A stretch of 64,000 nucleotides of DNA from Isoetes taiwanensis (Eukaryota; Streptophyta; Lycopodiopsida; Isoetales; Isoetaceae). The position numbers and the translations under genes were made by a program. Shown in pieces: positions 1-10,200 of the stretch (positions are counted from its first letter, which is position 1; the number at the start of each line of letters is the position of its first letter). The stretch is taken from the NCBI GenBank assembly GCA_021234155.1, contig JAJEKV010000097.1, positions 1,926,001 to 1,990,000 of the forward strand, in the 5' to 3' direction. The notes under the pieces are model-generated. The model ran no database searches. It worked only from the letters and a program-made list of their open reading frames with translations, and was not told the DNA's origin.

Positions 1-298
1 AAAATGGAAATGTGGAGAATTGGTTAAGGGGTTTCTTTGGGGATGATAAGGTCAAGGGTTCAAACCCATTCTGATATAAAAATTTTGACTAAAAAGCATG
101 AGAATTCCTTAGGTTCTTTTAAATTTCGTGAGATACCTTTAGATGCTATCAAGATTTTCTTAGGGTTTCTAAAACTTCATGAAGGTTTTTTTTTTAAATT
201 TGCATAGATTCCCTCATGTTTTATGAGATTCCATTATGTTTCATGAGATTCCTTTATATTTTATAAGATTCCCTTCAATTTTGTGAGATTCCCTTATA

Positions 299-321
299 GA
301 ATGTTCTAGAACATTCTCGAA
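299..321. promoter_or_regulatory. Heat-shock-element-like sequence (five modules)
   Basis: Five alternating 5-bp modules read GAA-TG-TTC-TA-GAA-CA-TTC-TC-GAA without a mismatch. This matches the nGAAnnTTCn arrangement known for heat shock factor binding. More degenerate GAA/TTC modules follow to about 370. No gene starts nearby, so it may simply be part of a TTCTAGAA-rich repeat or of a transposon promoter. Confidence 0.4.
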
Positions 322-452
322 AGTCCTAGAATGTTGTAGAAAGTCTTGGAACATTTTAGAATGTTCTAAAATCAGATTTCTTTAGATTTGTATAAGTCCC
401 TTGTGTTTTATGAGATTGCCTTGAATTTCATGATATTCCCTTGCTTTTTACA

Positions 453-649
453 ACTTTCTAGAAGATTTTACAATTTTTTGAATTATTCTAGAAGGTTCTA
501 TACTTTCTAGAAGATTTTACAATTTTTTGAATTATTCTAGAAGGTTAACATTATTCCTTTATTGTTGGTTTTCAAAACCAACAATATTGTTGGTTTTTTG
601 AATTATTCTAGAAGGTTAACATTATTCCTTTATTGTTGGTTTTCAAAAC
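453..649. repeat. Overlapping short direct duplications with hairpin
   Basis: A 45-base unit at 453-497 is repeated without change at 502-546. Its last part plus the next 32 bases (523-578) is repeated at 594-649. Between the copies, 561-585 folds as a hairpin with 12-base arms (ATTGTTGGTTTT) around one central base. The pattern suggests replication slippage around a hairpin. Confidence 0.75.
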
Positions 650-3564
650 TTGAAATATAAGATCCCTACAATCAGGATAAATTTTAACGGCCCTAAATGT
701 TTTTCTATTCAAATTAAGGTTGGCTAAACCTATGAAAAACAAAAGTTCTTAGATTTTTTTCTTGGCGAAATTTGATAAAATAAAGCCCTTTAATTATCTT
801 CCCACTTGGATAAAATGTAAAATTTATATGACATGAAATTCTGATGTTGGCAAATTTTTCTTGGTCCCCAGCTAAAGTGCAACTATTTCACTTCAAACTT
901 TGAGCACTGATTAGTACATGAATGACATTGATTCAATATGCTTCTTTTACAAAACGATAACAAAGTTGTTCAAAGTACAATTCATATGGAACAAACAATA
1001 TCGTTTGAAGGAGCATGCATGTTTACGTTGGGGTCAAATGCATCCAAATGGTGAATTTGATGATAAAGCCCTTTAAGGTCAACAATTGCAAGAAGAGAGC
1101 ACTACTGTTTAAAGCTTAAAATGCACATCATGTAACATTCTTCATAGCATTTAACCTAAACAATTTATAGATACAAATTCAAAATATGATTGAGGTAGTT
1201 AATGGCAATTTTTTAAATGAAAGATGTCCTTGAATAGAATTGGCATGGCTATTTGAATTGATCAGGGTTCTCCTAATCAACTTTAGAGAAGGCGATTCAG
1301 TACACCATGCAGCAAACAATCTCGGCTAAACTCTAAGCATTCAGAATTTACCTCCTTTTGGAGTGGCTAAATTATGCTTTTTCTAAAAAAATTGCCTTTA
1401 TAAACTTTAGCCATGAAATTTGACTAAAGGTCTAAAAAATCGCCATTCGGCGAATTTTAGCCACTCTTTATTACCCTGCCTACAATAGAATAACGTTGAA
1501 AATGATGGTAACTACACTTATACATACGCACAAAACAACAAAAGTTAGAATTTGGAAATGGATCAGAGTTAATGTTAGAATTGGGAAATGGACTCTCTCC
1601 AAAGATTTGTCTCTGAATCGTATTTTAGTATGAGGAGTATAAATACAGGTCGATTAGCATCCAGAATTGCCAAAAACATTACAGAATCGTGATAACAAAT
1701 TTAAAGGAAAAAGATCAGAAAGCAAACCTTCAACAACAAAAGAAATTTAAGCATTCCTCTACCAAATGCAAAGAGGCTTGAATGGCTGACGACTAAATGG
1801 ATCTATGCACCCAAAAAATGGTCAGCTAAGTAAATGTTTCTAGAAACAATGAAAGATTTATTCAGATCAAACATTTATAAAAATCAAAATAGCAAGAGAT
1901 ACATTGAGCATATTTTCCCTGAACCCTAGACTCAAAAACGTCATTCTGCATCAAGCAAATGTTAATCATGGGATATTGCAAGGGCTAAGCATTTCAAAAG
2001 AACAGAATCAGAATGAGAAGACATAAAAGAGCATCCTTGTATGCAAGGAAAAGTATACCTAGAACCAAAGTGCTTTGTGTCAAAAGGAGTTTCCACTACC
2101 ATGAGCCAGATTTCTCCCACAATTTTAGATCGGTCAGTTGCCAGAAATCTGTCATGAATGCCTGCAAAATGGAAAGAAAACTTAAACTTACCTACATTCA
2201 AAATCAGATGTTCTGCAAAATAGAGATTTAAGAAACCATAAAAGAGTTTACTCCGAATGTGATTTGCAAACTTGCAAAAGCTCTAAACCAAAGAACCCAA
2301 AATAAGATACCAAAATATGAACACTTCTGCAGCATGTAGTTTTGTACTAATGGAGTCAATACCAACCATGGATTCTTCAGTATGCAACTTCGTCCGCCAT
2401 AACCAGGCATGAATGCTACTGCGTATTAACCAAAACCCCAGGTGCTGCATGCAATATTCCTACTCCGAGGTCTTTCAGAATCAAATGGCTGGCTGCAAAA
2501 GCTTTGGAAAATGAAGATATGGAGTTTCAGATTGAAAGCTTTGTGTTGCGACCTCGGCATGGTCCCTATAGATCGAGAAAGGAAAAAATAGACGGATTGG
2601 CAGCTAAACGACCCCATAATTACATGCTGGCATCTTACTCCTACCGTGATAACTGTGTAAATAGAATAAGTGAAATCAAAGAAGCTGGTGCATGCTTCAT
2701 TTTATCTGTGGTAAAAATGGAACTCAGATCAACAAAAACCCATTTAAACGAATCTAAAAGATTGCATAGACACATCTAAACAAAATCGAACCTCATTGTA
2801 GAGACATCAAAAATGAAAACCTAAAACCATCAAAATGGTTTAGATGTGTATTATCTGCAAAAAATGGCTCACTGCTCCTTAGTCCGGCAGCTGCACTAAT
2901 AATCGCATCCAAATAAAGGCCAAAAAAAAAGTGGAGGAAGCCAGCGCTGGGCACACTTTGAAGATGAAGAAGGTAGTGCCTATATCAAACGTTTATGTGA
3001 AAATCATTTCATCCTCCATGAAGCCACGGTCTGCCCAGAATCATATTGCGAGAGGACTGAAACCGTCTATCCGCTCATCTGCTACATAAGCAGATGTAAT
3101 ATCACAGAAGAACAATGAAGAACGACAAACAGGAAGTAAGCATGCATACAGATCGAATCTCCCCAGGCTTCGTAGAATTGAGTAAAAAACATCTAAGGGA
3201 GAGATACCTTGATACCGCAAGCCGCATATGCTGGATTCTAGAGAAACCCCGACTAAATAGACGTAACAGGCCAGGCCCATCTGCTCGAACTTGAACGGGC
3301 AGGGAGGAAAGGAAGACCAACGCAGAACGGAAAAAAAGTCCCGCAAGGGGAAGGTGGAACGCCGCATGCGTCTTCACATGCGACGTTCCGGGCACGGTTA
3401 CCAACACGCTCCAATTTTAATAAAGAAGATTATAGAAAAAAATTTGTCACGGCTCCTCTGAGGCCGTCATCTCCACATATATTCAATTGAATTCTATTAG
3501 CATTTTATCCAACAACCTCAACTTGAATCTAGACTTTGCTATCATACACCCAAGGATCCAACTA

Positions 3565-4080
3565 TGCTCTGATACCAACTGTGATGGGCCTGGCCAATTA
3601 ACCTTTATGGTAACTGGAGATCCCATCAATCTCGATCATTGGATCTACTTAAGCCTAAAAACTTAAGAAAATAACTCATGCATCCGCAACAATAACACTT
3701 AGGTAAAGAATTTAATATTTCACCCACGGCCACCATTCCCTAATGCCTCGCCTTTTTTGCGAGGGTTGTTGGACGCATAGGCTACGGTACGAGTACTATT
3801 TCGACCATCTTCTTCTATTCATGTTATGCTAGATATGCCATGGTAGTGGACAACGCTACTGCCAGATCTATTGGCACCTCCCCTCGTTGCATCGGTCCAT
3901 CCTCTTATACAATGACGATGGACCCAAACAGGCATCATCTCAATCCCGGCTTGGTATAATAATGACTATCTTATGTCATGGATTGAGTTTCAGCCTAGAT
4001 ACCTTCTGTCTAGATGGGATATATCACTTTGAGAGAAGATAGCAGAGAATTTTCCACTTCTTATGATGGCCGGCATCATG
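3565..4080 (-). repeat. LTR-like fragment with Met-tRNA primer site
   Basis: On the minus strand TTGGTATCAGAGC (about 3566-3578) matches the usual plant primer binding site for initiator-Met tRNA. It directly follows a sequence ending in CATCACA, which on the plus strand begins TGTGATGG at 3580. That is the expected junction of a 5' LTR and PBS of a minus-strand LTR retrotransposon. The LTR would run rightwards from 3580; I cannot fix its other end. No gag or pol is present to the left, so this is a truncated relic. Confidence 0.45.
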
Positions 4081-4149
4081 GAAAGGACTCCCTAGAATTG
4101 CAATGAGTCAATTTATAGAGGCAAGAATTTTGTCAAGTTTGTGCATCCA

Positions 4150-4860
4150 AGCATCGAATGCCTGGCCAGTGTTAGTTAAATGGCAGCTGTAGATTCCACG
4201 TGAGTATTGATGTCGTACATGGCGTTGGAGTTTTGGGACAAATTGCTCCATCCCAAGGTATCTATGCTTTGGTGGCATATCATTTACATGTGTTTGCGTG
4301 TTAATGCATTCCGTCATCAATGTGATCAAAATCTCTGCATTGTGTCCAATCTATCTTGCGGGAGATTGAATCACTTGAACACTATTGCTTGCATGTTCTG
4401 AAGTTCAACCAGCCTGGATTTGGTTGCAAAATTTATTTCATAGTGCCTTGGATGACCAACACATTCTTCTAGCATCCTGCCCTGATAGGTGGCCTACAGC
4501 TAAGAAGAAGGCATTTCATCTTGGTTGTGGTTGGTTCTTGTGGTCCATTTGGAAACGATACATGCTTCACATTTTTCAATGGCATTTATTCTTCTTCTCG
4601 TGGTCTTGTATCTTGTGCATAAACAAAAATAGGGATGGCTAAGTGTTGTCTAATTGAGGCAGAGGTCAAGGAGTGTATTTAGATCCAGTATCTGCAGATT
4701 AATTCATATCTTTAATCTTCTATTGTGGGACAAGTTCATTGTGCTTGAGGCTCTAGCTCCGATGGCATATGCCTGTGGTTGTACTATAAGACGAAATTTT
4801 GTTTTCACTGTGCTTTGCTTTTCATTAATAAAATTTTCGTCCTTCAAAAGAATAGAATAG
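4150..4860 (+). pseudogene. LINE 3' end, zinc-binding RT-associated domain relic
   Basis: Three short frames (about 4207-4400, 4385-4642 and 4654-4860) together resemble the C-terminal zf-RVT region of plant L1-type LINE ORF2 proteins. Visible matches are an FWDKLLHPKV-type segment and a late segment with LWSIWKR. The frame changes around 4385, and most of the zinc ligands are not recognisable. The element ends in an AATAAAATT stretch and a tail AAAGAATAGAATAG at 4846-4860, as expected for the 3' end of a 5'-truncated LINE. It ends exactly where an oppositely oriented LINE begins. Confidence 0.5.
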
Positions 4861-4938
4861 ATTTTTAGCGTCCACGGAGACCGACTGGCCTATGGGACCC
4901 AAACAAAAAAGAGAGCAGCAAACATATTACTGACAGGA

Positions 4939-7354
4939 TTAAAAAACCCCTGCCCCGAAGGGTTTTCGAGGGAAAAACCTTAGCAGTAATAAGTCTGCTG
5001 GCATGCTGTACAATTGTGTAGGACAGTTCAATGCCATCCCGGAAGACACAACTGAATCCGTGCATCCATAACCTCCTGGAGGTATGACCCCAACAAACCC
5101 ACTGACGCCGTATTCTTGGCCAGGCACTAGTAATCGATCATACCGCTCCCTGATATAGGCAAACGCTGGGCAGACCTGGAGGGCATGACATTCATCCTCA
5201 ATGGCGCCCTGGTGGCAACACTGGCAAAGCCTTTGCTCTCGTGCTTCCCGAGCCCAATGTCCTGTCTCAATACGGAGGCGATGTGCACCCGTGCGAATGG
5301 AAGCTATAAGTCTGCGCTTCTTCATGGGCAACTGGATGTATAAGTACTGGTGTGGGCCTCTCGTGAGCTGGGATTGACTTGCTGCTGATAGTGTGTCAGC
5401 TTAACGTGCGTCAGAGCATCTGCATCCCAGAGCTTGCGAAGGAAAGTAGCATCTAGGTACAACTTAAGTGCCTTGTGATCTTTCTTTGTCCTTACATGTA
5501 CACATCTGTTTGCCTGTACACCCCAGCGTGAGAACCACTGAGCTTGCTTGTCCTTCCAGCAGGCTTTCAGGCGTTGGGGACCCATCGCCATGGCCAAATC
5601 AAGGTTGGGCAAACGTGTATCACTCATAACGACCACCTTCTGGAAGTAAATGATATGGCGTTCCAATGCAGCCCGTTGAAAAGGCAGAAAACCTGTCTCC
5701 TGGAGTAGGATCTGGTATGGAACTGTGGACTTTACCCCAAGGGCTCGTGCCAAGAAGGCTTTCTGCACCTGCTCGAGGTCATTCCAGGTGTTGAGGGATA
5801 TCATCGGACCCCATACTTCTGCCCCATATAAAAGGACCGGCTCGACCAATGCCCGAAATAAGTGTGACTGGTGGCCCCAGGCATACAACTCTGCCTTGTG
5901 GCTGTTGTTCTGCATGGCATAGAGTGCTTTCCAACCTGCCGTGACCCGCAACCTGATGGCAACATCCCAATGGGTGGTAGTAGAGAACTCGATCCCCAAG
6001 TACTTGTAGGTCGGAGCCACTTCCACATCCTGTCCCTGGTAAGTGAATGAGGGAAGCCTTGGCTGACGGGATGACGAGACTAGCAGCACCCTAGTTTTGG
6101 CCAAGTTAACTCGCATGCCGGTGAATCGGCAAAAAGTGTCGAGAGCGTCCAGGTGACATTGCATGTCCTCTGGAGTATAGGCCAGGAGGTTGACATCGTC
6201 AGCATATATGAGTTGCCGGATTGTGTGATGCATGAGATGGGCGCCCGCACCTCCATGCTCAGAGAGCCAATCTTCCACAAATTGGGTCAATGTACGTGCC
6301 AAAGAGTGTAGGGGAGAGGGGCAACCTTGACGCACTCCAATACTACATCACCACCGGCTATCCCGACGATGTGATACGGCCCCGAGCATGCCTCGTCATA
6401 CCCTATACCTTTGCGATTCGCAAGTCAAGGGGAGTCCCAGCCTGCCACCGGTCACATAACATGTCCCGGCACGCTGCGTCAAAAGCTTTTCAGTAAATCC
6501 ACGAAAAACAACAAGACATGATTTTGTCGGTGATTCCTGCTATCCTCAATCAATGTCGCAGAGTGAAGATATGGTCAATGGTGGAATGCCCGGGCGAAAA
6601 CCTGCCTGTGTGAGAGCTCTCACATCCGCCTCCTCCGCCCCATATTGTCACCAGCTGCTTCAAGGATGTCACCAACAGTTTTGCATAGAGGGAGCTGACC
6701 ATAATAGTAACGATAGTTGGCGGGCATTGAGGGTCCCCACGCCTTGTATATGGGCACAACTCTACTAGCGGTCCACCGTGGAGGGAAGCCTTCTTGCAAT
6801 GCTTTGTTGAATAACGCTGAGAACAGTGCACCGGTGGAGGCCCAGCCCATTTCGTGGTTCTCACCCATCTCATGCCATCTAAATCTGCCGCCTTCCCATT
6901 AGCCGACGCTGTAGGCCCATGATGACATCCCCCTCAGATGACCCGAGCCATGCCTATCCGTGGAGGGACTGTGTTCGCCCCCCGAGCAGTCGTGAAAGCA
7001 TTGCAAGCATTGCACCCATTGCTCCGAGGTGATGTTCCCCGTGGGTCGGCGGTCTTGCTCAAGACCCTTCTCCAGAATGTCTTGGGGTGCCGATCCAGGA
7101 GACCAAACATCTGTTGCTGATGCTATGCGAGATAGCTGGCTTTCTTGTTCTTGAGGAAGGAGCGGTATTGACTAATGCCCTGTGGGCGGGAGGTGGGATC
7201 AGTGACTTGCCGGAGTGTGCGCTTGAGCTCCCGACACTCATCATCGAACCACCTGTTGCAGGGGAAGGTGGTAGCGCCCGAGGGTCGCCGTGAGCGGCCT
7301 CTCCCAAAGCATCTCTCAGCAGCTGTCAAAAGCAGGTGAGTCAGCGCAGTAGAT
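4939..7354 (-). pseudogene. LINE ORF2 C-terminal half: reverse transcriptase and zinc knuckle
   Basis: The longest intact piece (6335-5322, about 337 residues) begins at the MRQGCP motif of the fingers/palm region and contains the catalytic box as YADDVNLL, followed by a TGMRVNLAKTRVLL segment typical of non-LTR reverse transcriptases. A second frame (5331-4939) continues with a HRLRIETGHW motif and a zinc-knuckle CQCCHQ...ECHAL..CP. Upstream, frames at 6868-6550 keep FNKALQEGFPPRW and STIDHIFTLRH, and 7329-7123 keeps the post-endonuclease linker. At least three frameshifts separate these pieces, so no active protein is made. A fragment of a close relative lies at 57353-57565. Confidence 0.75.
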
Positions 7355-7359
7355 TGATG
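7355..7359. repeat. Target site duplication of the copia element (left copy)
   Basis: TGATG at 7355-7359 corresponds to TGCTG at 12178-12182 on the other side of the element: four of five bases match, and the flanking LINE frame rejoins at this point. The single mismatch is consistent with divergence since insertion. Confidence 0.6.
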
Positions 7360-7711
7360 TGTTGAAAAACGTATCAGCTATGGACTGATACAAACCTGCA
7401 GCACAGAGTGAGCCAATGCGGAAGCAAGAATGGAAGAGACACAAGAGGAATAGAATAGGAACAATCTAGATGTTCTCTGTATTGCATGTAATCTATAAGT
7501 ACATGGAATGAATGGCACTGAAAGGCCAACAGCCGGGAAACAGAAGGCCAAAGGCCAGAGATGTACATGATGTACTTCTAATGTACTCTAATGTACATCA
7601 ATGTATTCAATGTATCTAATGTACTCTAATGTACAGCTTGAATTCTAACACAAGTACATCAATGTATTCAATGTATCTAATGTACTCTAATGTACAGCTT
7701 GAATTTTAACA
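7360..7711 (-). repeat. Copia 3' LTR (352 bp, with internal 61-bp duplication)
   Basis: It begins TGTTGAAAAACG and ends TTTTAACA. Compared with the other LTR it contains one extra tandem copy of its last 61 bases (7651-7711), a region rich in AATGTAC/GTACTCT motifs. Because both LTRs are copied from one template during reverse transcription, the duplication most likely arose after insertion. Confidence 0.9.
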
Positions 7712-7721
7712 CTCCCCTTTC
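7712..7721 (-). other. Polypurine tract of the copia element
   Basis: On the minus strand GAAAGGGGAG directly precedes the 3' LTR, the expected position for second-strand priming. Confidence 0.75.
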
Positions 7722-7739
7722 AAGCTGGATAATCTGAAT

Positions 7740-9989
7740 CTACTGCAATGGTACAACACCAAGTGCTGATCTAAACTGTACAAATTTCTGTGTGCCCAGT
7801 GGCTTAGTAAAGATATCTGCAACCATTGCACCAGTGGGCAAATAGATTAATGAAATGATTGCTTTCTCCACCAGATCACGGACATAATGATAATGAATTG
7901 GAATGTGCTTTGTCCGAGGATGATGTCCTGGTCGCTCTGCCATTTTCATGCAACTTTGATTGTCCACATAAACATGAATAGGTTGCTGCGCAGAAATACC
8001 AACATCATTAAGCAAGTGGTCATACCAAATAAGATCTGCAACTCCAATAGATAAGGCAATGTATTCTGCCTCTGCTGAAGATCGGGCTACAACAGATTGC
8101 TTCTTGCTGATCCAGCCTACTGCACCTCCATAAAACATGCATGTGCTACCTGTAGTGGAATGAGAATCCCTGTTGTTGCCCCAACTTGCATCAGTAAATG
8201 CATGAAGACTTGCTGATCCGTTATCACAATAACAGATTCCATACTCTTTTGTTCCTTGCAGATAGCAAAGAGCGCGCTTTGCTAGCTGCCAATGCTTTAA
8301 CTCATAACAGTGGTTAAACTGACTCAATGCAATCACAGCAAAACAAAGATCAAGTCGTGTTATGGTCATGAGATACATCAAACTCCCAACAAGCTGCCTA
8401 TATGGTAGAGAAGATGACTGCACATTATCACAAACAGGTTCATCTTCAAACAATTTGAGGCCAGCTTCCATTGGCGTTGAAACAGGCTTACAATCTGCCA
8501 TGCGAAATTGCTCAAGCAGAAATTCAGCATACCGAGGTTGGCTGATATGAATTAGCCTCTTCTTCCTATCACGATGTATCTGCATACCTAAGAAAGAGCT
8601 AGCTGCACCCAAATCTATCATCTTAAACCTGCTAGCTAGTTTAGATTTAAGTGCTTGAACATCAAGAAGATTGCTGCCCATTGCAAGCATATCATCCACA
8701 TATAGCACTAAAATCAAATACATACCTCCCATGCACTTGATATAGACATTAGAATCTGTTGTAGCAACCTGAAATCCTTCATGCTTAAGTGCATCATCAA
8801 ACTTCTTGTACCAAACCCGAGATGCCTGCTTTAAGCCATAAATGGCCTTCCGGAGTTTACATACTTTGTTTTCCTGGCCGGGTACTTCAAAACCTGGAGG
8901 TTGCAGCATATAGATGTCCTCAAGAAGATCTCCATTCAGAAATGCCGTATCCACATCCATTTGATGAATTCCCCAATCTAATTGGGCTCCTAAGGCAAGC
9001 AAAACACGCAAGCTATTCATTCTCACGACCGGTGAAAATGTCTCATCATAATCAAGACCTTTGACTTGGCTGAAACCTCGAGCAACTAGCCTAGCTTTAT
9101 ACTTGTCAAGGCTGCCATCAGCCTTGTACTTTTTCGTGAATAGCCATTTGCAATCCACTGCTTTACGCCCAATGGGCAAATCAGCAAGTTCCCATACCTG
9201 GTTTGCATCCATGGATGCGAGCTCTACCTCAGCTGCCCGTTTCCAATGTGAAGCTTCAGAGGAAGCCCATGCTTCCTCAATGCTTGCTGGTTCACCTTGC
9301 ACTGCCAAGCAACACCATTCAACCAAACTAAGTTCAGCATTTTCAAGAACTTTACGAGAAGGTGTTCTGCTATGTGGTGACAACGGTTGATCAGGAGGAG
9401 GGGGCATTCCAATGAGCCGAGGATCAGGAAGAACTTGATTATGAGGTGGATCATCATGGATGGGTTGTTGCTCATCGACTGGCAAAGGCACATCTTGCTG
9501 CTGGTCCAGCCTCAAATCTTGAAGCTCAACGAGTGGAGGATCATCAAGAACAAGATATTTGTCTTGAATGAAGTTTCCATCTGCAAGTGGATCAATACAC
9601 ATAGAATTTGACTCATCAAAAACTACTTCTGAGCTGGTGTATACCTTTCTCCGCTCTTGATCCCACAACAAGTATGCTTTATGATTAGGTGCATAGCCAA
9701 TGAAAGTGCATTTGGTGCTACGGGCATCAAATTTTCTGCGCAAATGCTCAGGAACATGTACATAAGCGGTACATCCAAATGTGCGCAAATGAGAAACATC
9801 CGGTTTCTCTCCAGACCAAGCTTCTTCTGGAGTCATCTCATTATCCAAGGCAACTGTGGTCAATCTGTTTTGCACATGAACTGCTGCAGCAATTGCATCA
9901 GCCCAAAAATACTTTGGCAAATGACTTTCAGCAAGCGATTCTTCCTCTCCGCAACACCGTTTTGTTGAGGAGTAGCCCTCGTTGTGCAT
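7740..9989 (-). CDS. Copia pol: integrase C-terminus, reverse transcriptase, RNase H
   Basis: About 749 residues are open. The first hundred residues are the end of the integrase and the following FGCTAYVHVPEH region. Reverse transcriptase starts near residue 245 with WELADLPIGRKAVDCKWLF, contains YKARLVARGFSQ and the catalytic YVDDM box. RNase H follows with TDASWGNN, SSAEAEYIAL and a final HIPIHYHYVRD region. The stop codon lies just before the PPT and 3' LTR. The frame opens inside integrase, because the upstream part is shifted; the apparent start methionine is not real. This is the C-terminal part of the single polyprotein. Confidence 0.9.
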   Translation of the reverse strand: MHNEGYSSTKRCCGEEESLAESHLPKYFWADAIAAAVHVQNRLTTVALDNEMTPEEAWSGEKPDVSHLRTFGCTAYVHVPEHLRRKFDARSTKCTFIGYAPNHKAYLLWDQERRKVYTSSEVVFDESNSMCIDPLADGNFIQDKYLVLDDPPLVELQDLRLDQQQDVPLPVDEQQPIHDDPPHNQVLPDPRLIGMPPPPDQPLSPHSRTPSRKVLENAELSLVEWCCLAVQGEPASIEEAWASSEASHWKRAAEVELASMDANQVWELADLPIGRKAVDCKWLFTKKYKADGSLDKYKARLVARGFSQVKGLDYDETFSPVVRMNSLRVLLALGAQLDWGIHQMDVDTAFLNGDLLEDIYMLQPPGFEVPGQENKVCKLRKAIYGLKQASRVWYKKFDDALKHEGFQVATTDSNVYIKCMGGMYLILVLYVDDMLAMGSNLLDVQALKSKLASRFKMIDLGAASSFLGMQIHRDRKKRLIHISQPRYAEFLLEQFRMADCKPVSTPMEAGLKLFEDEPVCDNVQSSSLPYRQLVGSLMYLMTITRLDLCFAVIALSQFNHCYELKHWQLAKRALCYLQGTKEYGICYCDNGSASLHAFTDASWGNNRDSHSTTGSTCMFYGGAVGWISKKQSVVARSSAEAEYIALSIGVADLIWYDHLLNDVGISAQQPIHVYVDNQSCMKMAERPGHHPRTKHIPIHYHYVRDLVEKAIISLIYLPTGAMVADIFTKPLGTQKFVQFRSALGVVPLQ

Positions 9990-10200
9990 TGACGCTGAAT
10001 CCCTGCCTGATCACATGTATCATGAAAGAGATCACTAAGTACTCTCCACCACCATCAGTGCGCAATTGCTTGATCTTCCTCCCTGTCTGATTTTCTACAC
10101 ATGCTTTATACAATTTAAAAGCCTCAAGAGCATCACTTTTCTTGGTTAGAAAATAGACAATGGTTTTCCGACTAAAATCATCAATAATGTGATGAAATAT
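9928..10200 (-). pseudogene. Frameshifted integrase core of the copia element
   Basis: Between the two long frames the integrase core survives in pieces. One frame has NQTGRKIKQLRTDGGGEY, the conserved second-aspartate region of the DDE integrase; the first aspartate region (ITLIDDFSRK type) is shifted within 10200-10146. At least two single-base shifts are needed to connect gag-protease to reverse transcriptase, so this copy cannot make an intact polyprotein. Confidence 0.7.

Larger units (their letters stand above)
1..3440. other. AT-rich non-coding region
   Basis: I see no convincing coding sequence here. The short open frames between 1.96 and 3.4 kb on both strands are mutually overlapping and carry no family motif. 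The first 650 bases are built of short duplications and TTCTAGAA-like motifs, listed separately. From 700 to 2900 the sequence is A-rich and looks like intergenic or old repeat DNA. Bases 3040-3410 are less AT-rich and open on the minus strand in two frames, but neither translation is recognisable. Confidence 0.6.

Noticed and set aside
3041-3407. Overlapping 100-codon minus-strand frames
   Set aside because: Two frames over the same bases with no recognisable motif and no start context.
5725-5922. Plus-strand frame over the LINE reverse transcriptase
   Set aside because: Antisense shadow.
7374-7568. 64-codon frame, identical to 12095-11901
   Set aside because: It is LTR sequence duplicated by retrotransposition; no coding features.
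8362-9968. Plus-strand frames opposite the copia pol gene
   Set aside because: Antisense shadows of a clear reverse transcriptase/RNase H reading frame.
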